64,000 bases of DNA from Skermanella rosea (GCF_016806835.2 NZ_CP086111.1:5697471-5761470), one strand, 5' to 3'; counted from the stretch's first letter, positions 35,771 through 45,796 are shown. The notes: generated from the sequence alone by a model not told the origin. A program made the numbers and translations.

Positions 35771-37196
35771 TACCATGCTGTTCTGGATCGTCGCCGCCCT
35801 GATGACGGCGGCCGTGACCGCCCTGGTCCTCACCCCGCTCCTGCGCGCCCGGCACTCGGCCGCGGGCCGTGCCGCCTACGACCTGGAGGTCTACCGCGAC
35901 CAGCTGGCGGAACTGGACCGCGACCTCTCCCGCGGCGTGATCGACGAGCGGCAGGCCCAGGCCGCCCGTGCCGAGATCGGCCGCCGCATGCTGGCCGTGG
36001 CGGACGAGGGCGAGCGCGAAACGGCGTCCGGCGCCGTGTCGCCCGGGCGGGGCAGCCGCTGGGTGGCGCTGGCGCTGTGCGCGCTGATCCCGCTGGGGGC
36101 TCTGGCCGTCTATATCCCGACCGGCCATCCCGACCTGCCGGCGCAACCCTTCGCTTCACGTGAAACAGCGCCGGGCGGCGGCCCGCCGGGCGAGGTGATG
36201 CAGGCCATCGCCAAGCTGGAGCAGCACCTGAGGGACGAGCCCGGCGACCTCCAGGGCTGGCTGCTGATCGCCCAGACCTATACCCGCATGGGCCGGTTCG
36301 GGGACAGCGCCGAGGCCTACCGGAACGCCGTCGGCGTCAGCCAGGGCAAGGACACCGGCATCCTGTCCTCCTACGCGGAGGCGATGACCGCGGCCAACCA
36401 GGGCGTGGTGCCGGAGGAGGCGGTCCGCACCTTCGACGCCGTGCTCCAGGCCGACCCGAAGGACGCCCGCGCCCGCTATTATTTGGCGCTCGCCCGCGCC
36501 CAGGCCGGCGATCTGCGCGGCGCGCTCGACCGCTGGGTCGCCCTGGCGGCGGAGAGCCCGGCCGACGCGCCCTGGCTACCTACGGTGCGCCAGCGCATCA
36601 CCGACACCGCCGGCCAGCTCGGGGTCGATGCCGCCACGGTGATGCCCCAGCCGCTGCCGCCCTCCCAGGCCCAGGCGGCGCCCGCCCCGGGGACCGCCCC
36701 CGGCCCGACGCGCGAGCAGATGGCCGGCGCCGCCGACATGACCGCGGAACAGCGCGACGCCATGATCCGGAGCATGGTGGACGGGCTCGCCAGCCGCCTG
36801 AAGGACAACCCGAACGATGCCGACGGCTGGCTCCGCCTGGGCCGCGCCTACAGGGTGCTGGGCGAGCGGGACAAGGCGACGGAGGCCCTGGCGTCCGGGG
36901 TCAAGGCAGCTCCCGGCCGGGTCGACCTGCTGACGGCCTATGCCGACGCCCTGATCGCCTCGGGCGGCGACCAGGACGCCCCGCCCGCCCCCGCCGTGGC
37001 GGTGCTGCGCGACGTGCTGAAGATCCAGCCCGACAACCCGCAGGCGCTCTACTTCGTCGGCCTGGACGCCGCCCGCGCCGCCAACACCGCCGAGGCCTCC
37101 CAGCTCTGGGGCCGGCTGCTGACCCAGCTCCAGCCCGGCTCGCCCGAGCACGCCGAGGTCCAGTCGCTCCTCGACCGCCTGAAGCAGGGCGGCTGA
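35763..37196 (+). CDS. ccmI: Cytochrome c-type biogenesis protein CcmI (TPR apocytochrome chaperone)
   Basis: CcmI holds apocytochrome c by its C-terminus for the ligase. The 477-residue protein has two membrane helices (about residues 5-25 and 97-118) with a cytoplasmic loop between them, and a periplasmic TPR domain in two blocks (about residues 140-260 and 335-470). The linker between them is Pro/Ala/Gln-rich. It overlaps ccmH by 8 bp and closes the operon. Confidence 0.93.
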   Translation: MPDTMLFWIVAALMTAAVTALVLTPLLRARHSAAGRAAYDLEVYRDQLAELDRDLSRGVIDERQAQAARAEIGRRMLAVADEGERETASGAVSPGRGSRWVALALCALIPLGALAVYIPTGHPDLPAQPFASRETAPGGGPPGEVMQAIAKLEQHLRDEPGDLQGWLLIAQTYTRMGRFGDSAEAYRNAVGVSQGKDTGILSSYAEAMTAANQGVVPEEAVRTFDAVLQADPKDARARYYLALARAQAGDLRGALDRWVALAAESPADAPWLPTVRQRITDTAGQLGVDAATVMPQPLPPSQAQAAPAPGTAPGPTREQMAGAADMTAEQRDAMIRSMVDGLASRLKDNPNDADGWLRLGRAYRVLGERDKATEALASGVKAAPGRVDLLTAYADALIASGGDQDAPPAPAVAVLRDVLKIQPDNPQALYFVGLDAARAANTAEASQLWGRLLTQLQPGSPEHAEVQSLLDRLKQGG

Positions 37197-37229
37197 CCGG
37201 GATCAAACGGGACGGTGGCCTTTTATTGC

Positions 37230-37295
37230 CCACAGATGAACGCAGATGGACACAGATAGGGGCAAGTATCTGTGTCCATCTGCGTTCATCTGTGG
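37230..37295. repeat. Palindromic 10-nt-unit repeat, copy C (perfect)
   Basis: Two perfect 29-nt inverted arms (37230-37258 and 37267-37295) with an 8-nt loop. Each arm is three 10-nt units: CACAGATGAA, CGCAGATGGA, CACAGATA. It lies 33 bp after the ccmI stop and would form a very stable stem that could end the ccm transcript. Confidence 0.9.
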
Positions 37296-37445
37296 ATAAC
37301 CAACGGCACGCTCCCTGGCAACCGTCCTCCCGGGCGGCGGCGCGGCTTCGCCTCAAATTGGAGTGATGTGGAAAATCGGATTTGCGCCGCAGCGGCTGCC
37401 CGGATAGCCTGTTGCGGTCATATCGGTAGCAGTCAGATCGGAAGC

Positions 37446-38255
37446 ATGGCCCTGTCACAGCCGCCGCCAGCGAACCAGATCCCCAGCCCCGACCCCGGGG
37501 CGGCCATCGTCGTCGAAGATCTCCACAAGCGGTTCGGGCAGCTCGAGGTGCTGAAGGGCGTCTCGCTGGTCGCCCACGAGGGCGACGTGATCTCCATGAT
37601 CGGGTCGAGCGGGTCGGGCAAGAGCACCTTCCTGCGCTGCATCAACCTGCTGGAGACACCCGACGAAGGCCGCGTCTGGGTCAACGGCGAGCTGATCCGG
37701 ATGAAGCAGGGCCGCCACCACGCGGTGCCGGCCGACCCGCGACAGGTCGATCGCATCCGGTCCCGGCTCGGCATGGTGTTCCAGGGGTTCAACCTGTGGA
37801 GCCACATGACGGTGCTCCAGAACGTGATCGAGGCGCCGGTCCATGTCCTGGGCGTCCCGAAGGCCGAGGCGATCGCCCGAGCCGAGGCGCTCCTGGAGAA
37901 AGTCGGGCTGGAAGCCAAGTCCAAGGCCTATCCCAGCCATCTCTCCGGCGGGCAGCAGCAGCGGGTCGCCATCGCCCGGGCGCTGGCCATGCAGCCCAAG
38001 GTGATGCTGTTCGACGAGCCGACCTCGGCGCTCGACCCCGAACTGGTCGGCGAGGTGCTCCGCGTGATGCGCCAGCTCGCCGACGAGGGCATGACCATGA
38101 TCGTCGTGACGCACGAGATGGGCTTCGCCCGCGAAGTGTCGAGCGAGGTCATCTTCCTGCACCAGGGCCGCATCGAGGAACGGGGACCGCCCGACCAGGT
38201 GCTGGTCGATCCCCAGTCCGAGCGCTGCCGCCAGTTCCTGGCACGCAATCTCTGA
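37446..38255 (+). CDS. Polar amino acid ABC transporter ATP-binding protein
   Basis: The ATPase of a HisP/OccP-type importer for basic or polar amino acids. The 269-residue protein has Walker [10 protein letters not shown], the Q-loop in [13 protein letters not shown], the signature LSGGQQQR, Walker [14 protein letters not shown], and the H-loop in [12 protein letters not shown]. The ATG at 37446 precedes a 20-residue Pro-rich leader. It is the first of four genes for a complete transporter. Confidence 0.95.
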   Translation: MALSQPPPANQIPSPDPGAAIVVEDLHKRFGQLEVLKGVSLVAHEGDVISMIGSSGSGKSTFLRCINLLETPDEGRVWVNGELIRMKQGRHHAVPADPRQVDRIRSRLGMVFQGFNLWSHMTVLQNVIEAPVHVLGVPKAEAIARAEALLEKVGLEAKSKAYPSHLSGGQQQRVAIARALAMQPKVMLFDEPTSALDPELVGEVLRVMRQLADEGMTMIVVTHEMGFAREVSSEVIFLHQGRIEERGPPDQVLVDPQSERCRQFLARNL

Positions 38256-38294
38256 CCAACTAGAAAATACCGACAGAACAGCGACGAAAAGTCG

Positions 38295-39161
38295 ATGAAC
38301 AGGAGAGACCGTATCTTGAAGAAGACCCTCGCAGCCATCGCAACCGGCATGATCCTGATCGCCGCCGCCGGCGTCCCGCAGGCCCAGGCGCAGACCAAGG
38401 TGCGGATCGCCACCGAAGGCGCCTACCTCCCCTGGAACGGCATGGACGCCTCGGGCAAGCTGATCGGGTTCGAGATCGACCTGGCGGCCGAGCTGTGCAA
38501 GCGCATCGGCGCCACCTGCGAAGTGATGGCCCAGGATTGGGACGGCATCATCCCCGGGCTCCAGTCGCGGAAGTACGACGTCATCATGGCCGGCATGTCG
38601 ATCACCGACGAGCGCAAGCAGGTCATCTCGTTCGCCGGCCCCTACGCCACCGAGCCGACCGTCTTCGCCGCCATGAAGGGCAGCCCGCTGCTCGACCAGA
38701 ACCTGCCGACGACGGCCGTGGACATGGCCGAGATCACCCCGGACGAGCAGAAGCTGATCGACCAGACCGGTGCCGCGGTCAAGGGCAAGACCGTGGGAGT
38801 CCAGGTCTCCACGATCCAGCAGAACATGCTGGAGCAGCTGATGCCCGGCGTCGAGGTCAGGACCTACGACAAGGTGGACAATCTCGGCCTCGACCTGGTG
38901 TCCGGCCGGATCGACGCCATCGTCGCCGACCGCTCCGCGATCGAGGGCCTGATCAAGGCCGGCGACCAGAACAAGGACATCACCAAGTTCGGCCCCGCCT
39001 TCTCGCGCGGCGTCCTGGGCGAGGGCGTCGGCGCCGGCGTCCGCAAGGCCGACACCGAGCTCCAGGCCAAGCTGGACAAGGCGATCAAGGAGGCCACCGC
39101 CGACGGCACCATCACGAAGCTGACGACCCAGTGGTTCGGCTACGACACGTCGATCAAGTAA
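38295..39161 (+). CDS. Polar amino acid ABC transporter substrate-binding protein
   Basis: A 288-residue periplasmic binding protein with a signal peptide (cleavage near AQAQ, about residue 32). The SBP_bac_3 fold shows VRIATEGAYLPWN, GFEIDLAAELC and DAIVADRSAI. It matches the lysine/arginine/ornithine and octopine/nopaline-binding group, so the likely ligands are basic amino acids or opine-like compounds; the exact ligand is not certain. Confidence 0.93.
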   Translation: MNRRDRILKKTLAAIATGMILIAAAGVPQAQAQTKVRIATEGAYLPWNGMDASGKLIGFEIDLAAELCKRIGATCEVMAQDWDGIIPGLQSRKYDVIMAGMSITDERKQVISFAGPYATEPTVFAAMKGSPLLDQNLPTTAVDMAEITPDEQKLIDQTGAAVKGKTVGVQVSTIQQNMLEQLMPGVEVRTYDKVDNLGLDLVSGRIDAIVADRSAIEGLIKAGDQNKDITKFGPAFSRGVLGEGVGAGVRKADTELQAKLDKAIKEATADGTITKLTTQWFGYDTSIK

Positions 39162-39196
39162 GGGCCCGGGGGTGACCGGAAGCCGGATCCCGCGTC

Positions 39197-39901
39197 ATGC
39201 TTGACCTGCTCGCCTGGGGCGACACCGGCTGGGGCGACGAGCTGGTCCGCGGCACGCTGATGACGCTTGCGGTGGCGCTCTGCTCGTTCGCGCTGGGCCA
39301 GGTGTTCGGGGCGCTGGGCGCCACCGCCAAGCTGAACGGCGGCATCGTCACCCGCGGCATCGCCGAGGTCTACACCACGGTAGTGCGCGGCGTGCCCGAG
39401 CTGCTGGTCATATACCTGCTGTTCTTCGGCAGCGGCAACGCGATCATGGCCATAGCCGCGGTGTTCGGCTACACCGACTATATCGAGGTCAACGCCTTCA
39501 CCATCGGCGTGCTGTCGGTCGGGCTGATCTCCGGCGCCTATTCGACCGAGGTGATCCGGGGCGCCATCCAGGCGGTGCCGTTCGGCCAGATCGAGGCCGG
39601 GCGCGCCGTGGGGATGCGCAGGAGCCAGATCTTCTTCCGCATCCTGCTGCCCCAGACCTTGCGCTACGCCCTGCCCGGCCTCGGCAATGTCTGGCAGCTC
39701 ACCCTGAAGGACACGGCGCTGATCTCGGTCACGGCCCTGGCGGAGCTGATGCGCTCCGCCCAGGTCGCGGCCGGCGTCACCCGCGACCCGTTCCTGTTCT
39801 ACACGGTGGCGGCGGCGCTGTACCTGGTACTCACCTCGCTCTCGACCGTCGCGTTCGACCGGGCCGAGCGCTATTCCAACCGCGGCGTAAGGCGGGCCTG
39901 A
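39197..39901 (+). CDS. Polar amino acid ABC transporter permease (HisQ/OccQ type)
   Basis: A 234-residue inner-membrane permease with five predicted helices and the EAA loop (GQIEAGRAVGMRRSQIFFRI) that contacts the ATPase. TVVRGVPELLVIYLLFFG is typical of the HisQ/OccQ branch. It ends 4 bp before the second permease gene. Confidence 0.94.
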   Translation: MLDLLAWGDTGWGDELVRGTLMTLAVALCSFALGQVFGALGATAKLNGGIVTRGIAEVYTTVVRGVPELLVIYLLFFGSGNAIMAIAAVFGYTDYIEVNAFTIGVLSVGLISGAYSTEVIRGAIQAVPFGQIEAGRAVGMRRSQIFFRILLPQTLRYALPGLGNVWQLTLKDTALISVTALAELMRSAQVAAGVTRDPFLFYTVAAALYLVLTSLSTVAFDRAERYSNRGVRRA

Positions 39902-39905
39902 GACC

Positions 39906-40595
39906 ATGAACCTGTCGGTGATGTGGAGTGCGGTGCCGACGCTGCTGGCCGGCGTTCCGGTGACGCTCCAGCTGGTCGGGCTGGCCCTGCTGTTCGGCTT
40001 CGTGCTGGCGTCCGGCGTCGCCTGGATGCGGCTGTCGGCCAACCGCGTCCTGTCCGCGATCGCCGGGGCCTACGTGTTCGTCTTCCGGGGCACGCCGCTG
40101 CTGGTCCAGATCTTCCTGATCTATTACGGGCTGGGCCAGTTCCAGGCAGTCCGCGCCAGCATCTTCTGGGAGATCCTGCGGGAGCCCTACTGGTGCGGCA
40201 TCCTGGCGCTGACGCTCAACACGGCCGCCTATACCAGCGAGATGATCCGCGGCGGCATCCAGTCCGTGCCGCACGGCCAGATCGAGGCGGCGCGCGCCTG
40301 CGGGTTCTCCCGCTTCCTGGTGTTCCGCCGGATCGTGGCGCCGATCGCGGTCCGGCAGGCGCTGCCCGCCTACGGCAACGAGGTCATCCTGATGGTCAAG
40401 GCCAGCTCGCTCGCCAGCACCATCACCCTGCTGGAGATCACCGGCATCGCCCGCCGGATCATCTCCCAGACCTTCGCGGTGTTCGAGGTGTTCATAGTGG
40501 CGGGGGCGATCTACCTGCTGATCAACTTCCTGATCACCCGCCTGATCCGCTACGCCGAGTGGCGCGTGACCCCGCACCTGCGCCGCCCGGCATAG
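39906..40595 (+). CDS. Polar amino acid ABC transporter permease (HisM/OccM type)
   Basis: A 229-residue permease, partner of the preceding gene. It has FVFRGTPLLVQIFLIYYGLG and an EAA loop (GQIEAARACGFSRFLVFRRI), and completes the heterodimeric channel. No regulator gene is adjacent. Confidence 0.94.
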   Translation: MNLSVMWSAVPTLLAGVPVTLQLVGLALLFGFVLASGVAWMRLSANRVLSAIAGAYVFVFRGTPLLVQIFLIYYGLGQFQAVRASIFWEILREPYWCGILALTLNTAAYTSEMIRGGIQSVPHGQIEAARACGFSRFLVFRRIVAPIAVRQALPAYGNEVILMVKASSLASTITLLEITGIARRIISQTFAVFEVFIVAGAIYLLINFLITRLIRYAEWRVTPHLRRPA

Positions 40596-40614
40596 CGGGC
40601 GGCACAGGTTCCGG

Positions 40615-40767
40615 TCAGTCCGGCTCGTGCTCGGCTGGGTCGTCGTCCGTGGCGTCGCCCACCCGGCCCGGCGAGATCCGGCCCTTGCCCCCGGCCGCCG
40701 TGCCTGCGTTCTCGTCGAGAGCCGCGTCGATGCCCATGAAGTCCTCGAGGTCGTGGTGGCTCAGCAT
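40615..40767 (-). CDS. Small protein of unknown function (50 aa)
   Basis: A possible 50-residue acidic protein starting MLSHHDLEDFMGIDAAL and ending in TDDDPAEHEPD. GGAGGA lies about 6 nt before the ATG, which is the main support. It has no family I recognise and no membrane segment. It converges on the permease gene. Confidence 0.45.
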   Translation of the reverse strand: MLSHHDLEDFMGIDAALDENAGTAAGGKGRISPGRVGDATDDDPAEHEPD

Positions 40768-40894
40768 CTTCTTCCTCCGGTACGCCATCCTGGGGCGTCG
40801 CCGCCCATCCTGCGCGTGATTGCTTAAAAATGTCATGCACCCGTGCCGGATGCGGCAATAGGTCAATCTCCCTGCCGGTCGGAACCCCGGCCGA

Positions 40895-42157
40895 TCAGAC
40901 CGACCGTTCCTCCCGCACCGCAAACAACAGCACCAGACCCAACGCGAGCAATAGCACGATGGTTGCCATTCCCGCCCGTTGACTTTGGAAGGATTCCGTG
41001 GCCCACGCGAGGAGAAGCGGCCCCGCGAAGGAGACAGCCCGCCCGGATAGCGCGTACAGGCCGAACATCTCAGTCTCCATCCCCGGCGGCGACAGGCGGG
41101 CCATCATCGACCGCCCGGCCGCCTGCGCCGGCCCGACGAAGATCCCCAGTCCCAGCGCCAGGACCCAGAAGGCGGTCTGGGACTCGGCGAACAGCAGCGG
41201 AATGCCGAATCCGATCAGCCCCGCCAGGCACCAGGCGATGGTCCGCTTCGGCCCGATCCGGTCGTCGATCCAGGCGAAGCCAAAGGCCCCGGCGGCCGAG
41301 GTGACGTTCAGCGCGATCGCGAACATCACGATCTGGTCGAACCCCATGCCGAAGGTCCCGGCGGCATAGATGCCGCCGAACGCGAACAGCGTGTTCAGCC
41401 CGTCGCGGTAGAGCGCGCTGGCGAGCAGCCAGCGGACGATGTTGGCATAGCGCCGGATGTGCCGGACGGTGTCCGCCAGCGCCCGCAGCCCTTCCCGCAC
41501 CGCCGTCCCGAGCGGCACGCCGGTGGACGGCCGGTCCGGCGTCAGCAGGAACAGCGGCAGGGCGAAGACCGCGTACCACGCGGCCACCAGCAGGGCGGTC
41601 GCCCGGACGTTCGCCTGCTCCTCCGTCCCGACCAGGCCGAACAGCGGGTTCTCCGCCTGCACCAGCCCGAACAGCGACAGCACCAGGCAGCCCAGCCCGC
41701 CGACATAGCCCAGGCCCCAGCCCCAGCCGGAGACCCGGCCGGTATAGCCCGGCGGCGCCAGCGACGGCAGCATGGCGTTGTAGAAGACGTTGGCCAGCTC
41801 GAAAGTCACGCCGGTCAGGGCCACCAGCACCAGCGCCGGCATGACGGAGGACGGCTCCGGCGTGACGAACCACAGCAGCGCCGTCCCCGCGACGGTCAGC
41901 GCCGTGAACAGGGCAAGCCAGGGCTTGCGCCGCCCGCCCCGGTCGGCGATGGCGCCCAGCACCGGGCTCAGCACGGCGACCGCCAGCCCGGAAACGGCGA
42001 CCGCCCTGCCCCACTGGGCGGTGCCCGCCACCTCGGACTCCGCCACCGCCCGGGTGAAGTACACGCTGAAGATGAAGGTGCCGATGACCGTGTTGTAGGC
42101 CGACATGGCCCAGTCATAGAGGCACCAGGAGAAGATCCCGCCCCGCCGTTCCACCAA
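40895..42157 (-). CDS. MFS transporter, UMF1 (Atg22-like) family
   Basis: A 420-residue inner-membrane transporter with about twelve helices. The UMF1 features are FSWCLYDWAMSAYNTVIGTF at the N-terminus, the motif-A-like loop DRGGRRKPW, and PGYTGRVSGWGWGLGYVGGL. Yeast Atg22, a relative, exports amino acids from the vacuole; the bacterial substrate is unknown. It lies 58 bp after the HerA-like gene on the same strand. Confidence 0.9.
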   Translation of the reverse strand: MVERRGGIFSWCLYDWAMSAYNTVIGTFIFSVYFTRAVAESEVAGTAQWGRAVAVSGLAVAVLSPVLGAIADRGGRRKPWLALFTALTVAGTALLWFVTPEPSSVMPALVLVALTGVTFELANVFYNAMLPSLAPPGYTGRVSGWGWGLGYVGGLGCLVLSLFGLVQAENPLFGLVGTEEQANVRATALLVAAWYAVFALPLFLLTPDRPSTGVPLGTAVREGLRALADTVRHIRRYANIVRWLLASALYRDGLNTLFAFGGIYAAGTFGMGFDQIVMFAIALNVTSAAGAFGFAWIDDRIGPKRTIAWCLAGLIGFGIPLLFAESQTAFWVLALGLGIFVGPAQAAGRSMMARLSPPGMETEMFGLYALSGRAVSFAGPLLLAWATESFQSQRAGMATIVLLLALGLVLLFAVREERSV

Positions 42158-42215
42158 GATCCGCTCCCGTCCCGCCGGTCGAAGCGCCCCGGCCGCGGAA
42201 ACAGGCTCCGCCCGG

Positions 42216-43670
42216 TCAGCGCTTCATGATGGCGCCCAGGATACCCCGCGCGATCTGCCGGCCCAACTGCGTTCCGAGGCTGCGCAGCGCGCTGTTGACC
42301 ATCGCCTCCCCCGGGGACTGGCGCGGTGCCGCGGCGCGCGGCTGGCGTCCCGCGGGCTTCTGCGCTTTCGCGGGCTCGATCGCCGGCTTTTCCGCCCGCT
42401 CGCGCAGGTGCTCATAGGCGGAATGCCGGTCGATCGGGTGGTCGTAGCGGCCCTTCACCGGGCTGCGGGCCAGCAGGTCGGCCCGCTCGGCGGCGCCGAT
42501 CGGGCCCAGGCGGCAGCCGGGCGGCGCCATCATCACCCGGTCAACCACCGATGGCACGCCCTTGGCCTCCAGCAGAGAAACCAGCGCCTCGCCGACCGCC
42601 AGTTCCTGGATCGCCGCCGCGGCGCTGAATTTCGGGTTGGCCCGGAAGGTCTCGGCGGCGGCGCGCACCGCCCGCTGGTCGCGCGGGGTGAAGGCGCGCA
42701 ACGCGTGCTGGACCCGGTTGCCGAGCTGTCCCAGCACGTCCTCCGGGATGTCGAGCGGGTTCTGCGTGATGAAATAGACGCCGACGCCCTTGGAGCGGAT
42801 CAGCCGGACCACCTGCTCGACCTTGTCCACCAGGGCCTTGGGCGCGTCGTCGAACAGCAGGTGCGCCTCGTCGAAGAAGAAAACCAGCTTGGGCTTGGGC
42901 AGGTCGCCGGCCTCGGGCAGTTCCTCGAACAGTTCCGACAGCAGCCACAGCAGGAAGGTCGCGTACAGGCGGGGCGAGCGCATCAGCTTGTCGGCGGCCA
43001 GCAGGTTGACGATGCCGCGCCCATCCGGCGCCACCCGCATCAGGTCGGCCAGTTCCAGCGCCGGCTCGCCGAAGAAGCTCTCGGCTCCCTGCTGCTCCAG
43101 CACCAGCAACTGGCGCTGGATCGCGCCGACCGACGCCTTGCTGACGGTGCCGTAGCGCGGCCCCAGCGACGCGGCATTGTCGGCGACATGGGCCAGCATC
43201 GCCCGCAGGTCCTTCAGGTCGAGCAGCAGCAGCCCCTCGTCGTCCGCGACCTTGAAGGTGAGGTTCAGCACGCCTTCCTGGACATCGTTCAGTTCCAGCA
43301 GGCGGGCCAGCAGCAGCGGCCCCATCTCGGAGACGGTCGCCCGGATCGGATGCCCCTGCTCGCCGAACAGGTCCCACGGCACCGTCGGGCAGCCGTCCGA
43401 CGCCGGGTCCGCGATGCCCAGGAGCGCCGCCCGCTCGGCAACCTTGGGATTGCCGCCGCCGGGCTGGCTGATGCCGGCGAGGTCGCCCTTGACATCGGCC
43501 AGGAAGACCGGCACGCCCGCCCGGGAGAACCCCTCCGCCAGCACCTGGAGCGACACCGTCTTGCCGGTCCCGGTCGCCCCGGCGATCAGCCCGTGCCGGT
43601 TCGCATACTTGAGCGGGAGGACTTGGCTTTCCTCCCCTTTTCCCACGAAGATGCCCTCGCCCCCAGCCAT
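42216..43670 (-). CDS. HerA-like ATPase, DUF853 (YjgR) family
   Basis: A 484-residue P-loop ATPase of the HerA/FtsK superfamily. It has Walker A in GATGTGKTVSLQ (about residues 31-42), Walker B in KLVFFFDEAHLLFDD, and a sensor region in GVGVYFITQNPLDIP. The C-terminal 70 residues are basic and Pro/Ala-rich, with a hydrophobic end. The family occurs widely but its role (DNA translocation or protein remodelling) is not settled. There is no HerA-NurA partner nuclease nearby. Confidence 0.9.
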   Translation of the reverse strand: MAGGEGIFVGKGEESQVLPLKYANRHGLIAGATGTGKTVSLQVLAEGFSRAGVPVFLADVKGDLAGISQPGGGNPKVAERAALLGIADPASDGCPTVPWDLFGEQGHPIRATVSEMGPLLLARLLELNDVQEGVLNLTFKVADDEGLLLLDLKDLRAMLAHVADNAASLGPRYGTVSKASVGAIQRQLLVLEQQGAESFFGEPALELADLMRVAPDGRGIVNLLAADKLMRSPRLYATFLLWLLSELFEELPEAGDLPKPKLVFFFDEAHLLFDDAPKALVDKVEQVVRLIRSKGVGVYFITQNPLDIPEDVLGQLGNRVQHALRAFTPRDQRAVRAAAETFRANPKFSAAAAIQELAVGEALVSLLEAKGVPSVVDRVMMAPPGCRLGPIGAAERADLLARSPVKGRYDHPIDRHSAYEHLRERAEKPAIEPAKAQKPAGRQPRAAAPRQSPGEAMVNSALRSLGTQLGRQIARGILGAIMKR

Positions 43671-43763
43671 GCGCCGCTCCTCTCCCCGGATGTCGCCCGC
43701 GATAGAATGCCAGGAATCTGGAGCGGATGCATATCGTCGTATTGAAGTTACAGAGGGAAAGAC

Positions 43764-43994
43764 ATGAACATGAAAACCCCGTTCAATAGAATCCAAGAGA
43801 ATGCCAACAAAGGCCCATCCCATGAATGCGCAAACAACGCTGTTGGACAAGCATCTTGTCTTGATGAAGATCGAGAGAGAAAACTGCAGGCTTTAAGGGA
43901 GATTATCGAGGCCTCCCTAAAGGGAGGTGGCAGTTTTACGGATGATGACGTCTCCAACGCCATAGAAGCGAAAGCCATTTCTTTTATGGAATGA
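43764..43994 (+). CDS. Small protein of unknown function, possibly antitoxin-like
   Basis: A 76-residue protein with GAGGGAAAG before the ATG. Its GC content is clearly lower than that of its neighbours, suggesting recent arrival. The C-terminal part, LQALREIIEASLKGGGSFTD, loosely resembles ParD-type antitoxins, but the DNA-binding half is not recognisable and no toxin gene follows. It sits between the HerA-like gene and repeat copy D. Confidence 0.55.
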   Translation: MNMKTPFNRIQENANKGPSHECANNAVGQASCLDEDRERKLQALREIIEASLKGGGSFTDDDVSNAIEAKAISFME

Positions 43995-44366
43995 GATTCT
44001 TCAGCGCGGATCTCCACCCATGACTTCCGATCTGCGGAGGGGAGGGATCACGGATGGACACGGATAAGCACGGATAGCGTTCGGAGAATCCTCGCCCCCA
44101 ATGAAGCCGTCGCGCATGTCGGTTCCGTGTCCATCCGTGCCTATTCGTGTCCATCCGTGATCCATCGACCTGCCCGGCCCCAAGGCCCCCGCCGCCAGCC
44201 GGCACCGTGCCCCCGATACCGAGTCGTTGACTCCCCCTCCCTCCCCGGTGCTATTTTCCGGCCGACGCACGGGTGAAAAGCGCCCGGAGCGACCATATGC
44301 ATTGATGCAAGGCCGCGTCGCCGCACCGGACGCGCCGACCGCAACGGGTTTTCCAGGGTTCAGCTT
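43995..44366. other. 372-bp intergenic region before miaB
   Basis: The left half holds repeat copy D. The right half is the miaB leader. I see no gene and no clear promoter. Confidence 0.5.
44046..44162. repeat. Palindromic 10-nt-unit repeat, copy D (diverged)
   Basis: Units of the form CACGGATGGA, CACGGATAAG and CACGGATAG (44050-44078) face an inverted set ending TATTCGTGTCCATCCGTGAT (44142-44161). The outer 21-bp arms differ at one position. Compared with copies A-C, the unit has changed from CACAGAT to CACGGAT in both arms together, so pairing was kept. Confidence 0.8.
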
Positions 44367-45796
44367 TTGACCAAGAAGAAACTGTTCATCAAGACCTGGG
44401 GCTGTCAGATGAACGTCTATGACAGCGCCCGCATGGCCGATGTCCTGGCGCCGCTGGGGTATCAGCCGGTCGAGGCCCCCGAGGGGGCCGACATGGTCAT
44501 CCTGAACACCTGCCACATCCGCGAGAAGGCTTCGGAAAAGGTCTTCTCCGAGCTGGGCCGCCTGCGCCTGGAAAAGAACCGGCAGGCGACCGACGAGGAC
44601 GGCCGCCGCATGATCATCGCCGTCGCCGGCTGCGTCGCCCAGGCGGAGGGCGAGGAGATCATGGCGCGGGCACCGTTCGTCGACATGGTGTTCGGCCCCC
44701 AGACCTACCACCAGCTGCCCGAGATGGTCGCCCGCGCCAGCCGCGCCGCCGGCGAGCGGGTCCTGAACACCGATTTCCCGGTGGAGAGCAAGTTCGACTT
44801 CCTGCCGGGCGAGAGCGCCGACGCCGGCGTCTCGGCCTTCCTGTCGGTGCAGGAGGGTTGCGACAAGTTCTGCACCTTCTGCGTCGTCCCCTATACCCGG
44901 GGCGCCGAGTTCTCGCGGCCCGCGGCCCAGATCCTCGCCGAGGCGCGGCGCATGGCGGCGTCCGGCACCCGCGAGATCACCCTGCTCGGCCAGAACGTCA
45001 ACGCCTACCACGGCGACAGCCCGGCCGGCGGCACCTGGGGCCTCGGCCGGCTGATCCGCGAGGTGGCCGCGATCGACGGCGTGGAGCGCATCCGCTACAC
45101 CACGTCGCACCCGCGCGACATGGACGACGACCTGATCGCCGCCCACGGCGAGGTGCCCCAGCTGATGCCGTTCGTCCACCTGCCGGTACAGAGCGGGTCG
45201 GACCGCATCCTGGCCGCCATGAACCGCAAGCACACCGCCGACGACTACCGCCGGCTGATCGACCGGATGCGCGCGGCCCGCCCGGACCTCGCCCTGTCGT
45301 CCGACTTCATCGTCGGCTTCCCCGGCGAGCGCGACGCCGACTTCGCGGAAACGCTGCGGCTGGTCACCGACATCGGCTACGCCCAGGCCTATTCGTTCAA
45401 GTACAGCGCGCGGCCGGGCACGCCGGCGGCGGGGCTGGACGACGCCCAGGTGCCGGAGCCCGTGAAGAACGAGCGGCTGGCTGCGCTCCAGCAGCTGCTC
45501 AACGCCCAGCAGGTCGCCTTCAACCAGGCTTGCGTCGGCCGGGTCCTGCCGGTGCTGCTGGACCGGTCCGGCAAGCGGCCGGGCCAGCTGATGGGCCGCA
45601 GCCCGTTCATGCAGTCGGTCCCGGTGGCCGCACCGCAACGTCTGGCCGGAACGGTGGTTGATGTCCGTATCAGTGCCGCACACGCCAACAGCCTCGCCGG
45701 CGAACCGGTGCTGGCCGACGGCGTGACGGTCTCCGGCCCGGCGGCCCCTGCGCCGCCCGCGGACTTTTCCAACCCCCCAGCCTGGGAGGCAACTGC

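Noticed and set aside
3284-37295. CRISPR array suggested by regular short repeats
   Set aside because: The 10-nt units are contiguous with no unique spacers, are arranged as palindromes, and have no cas genes nearby.
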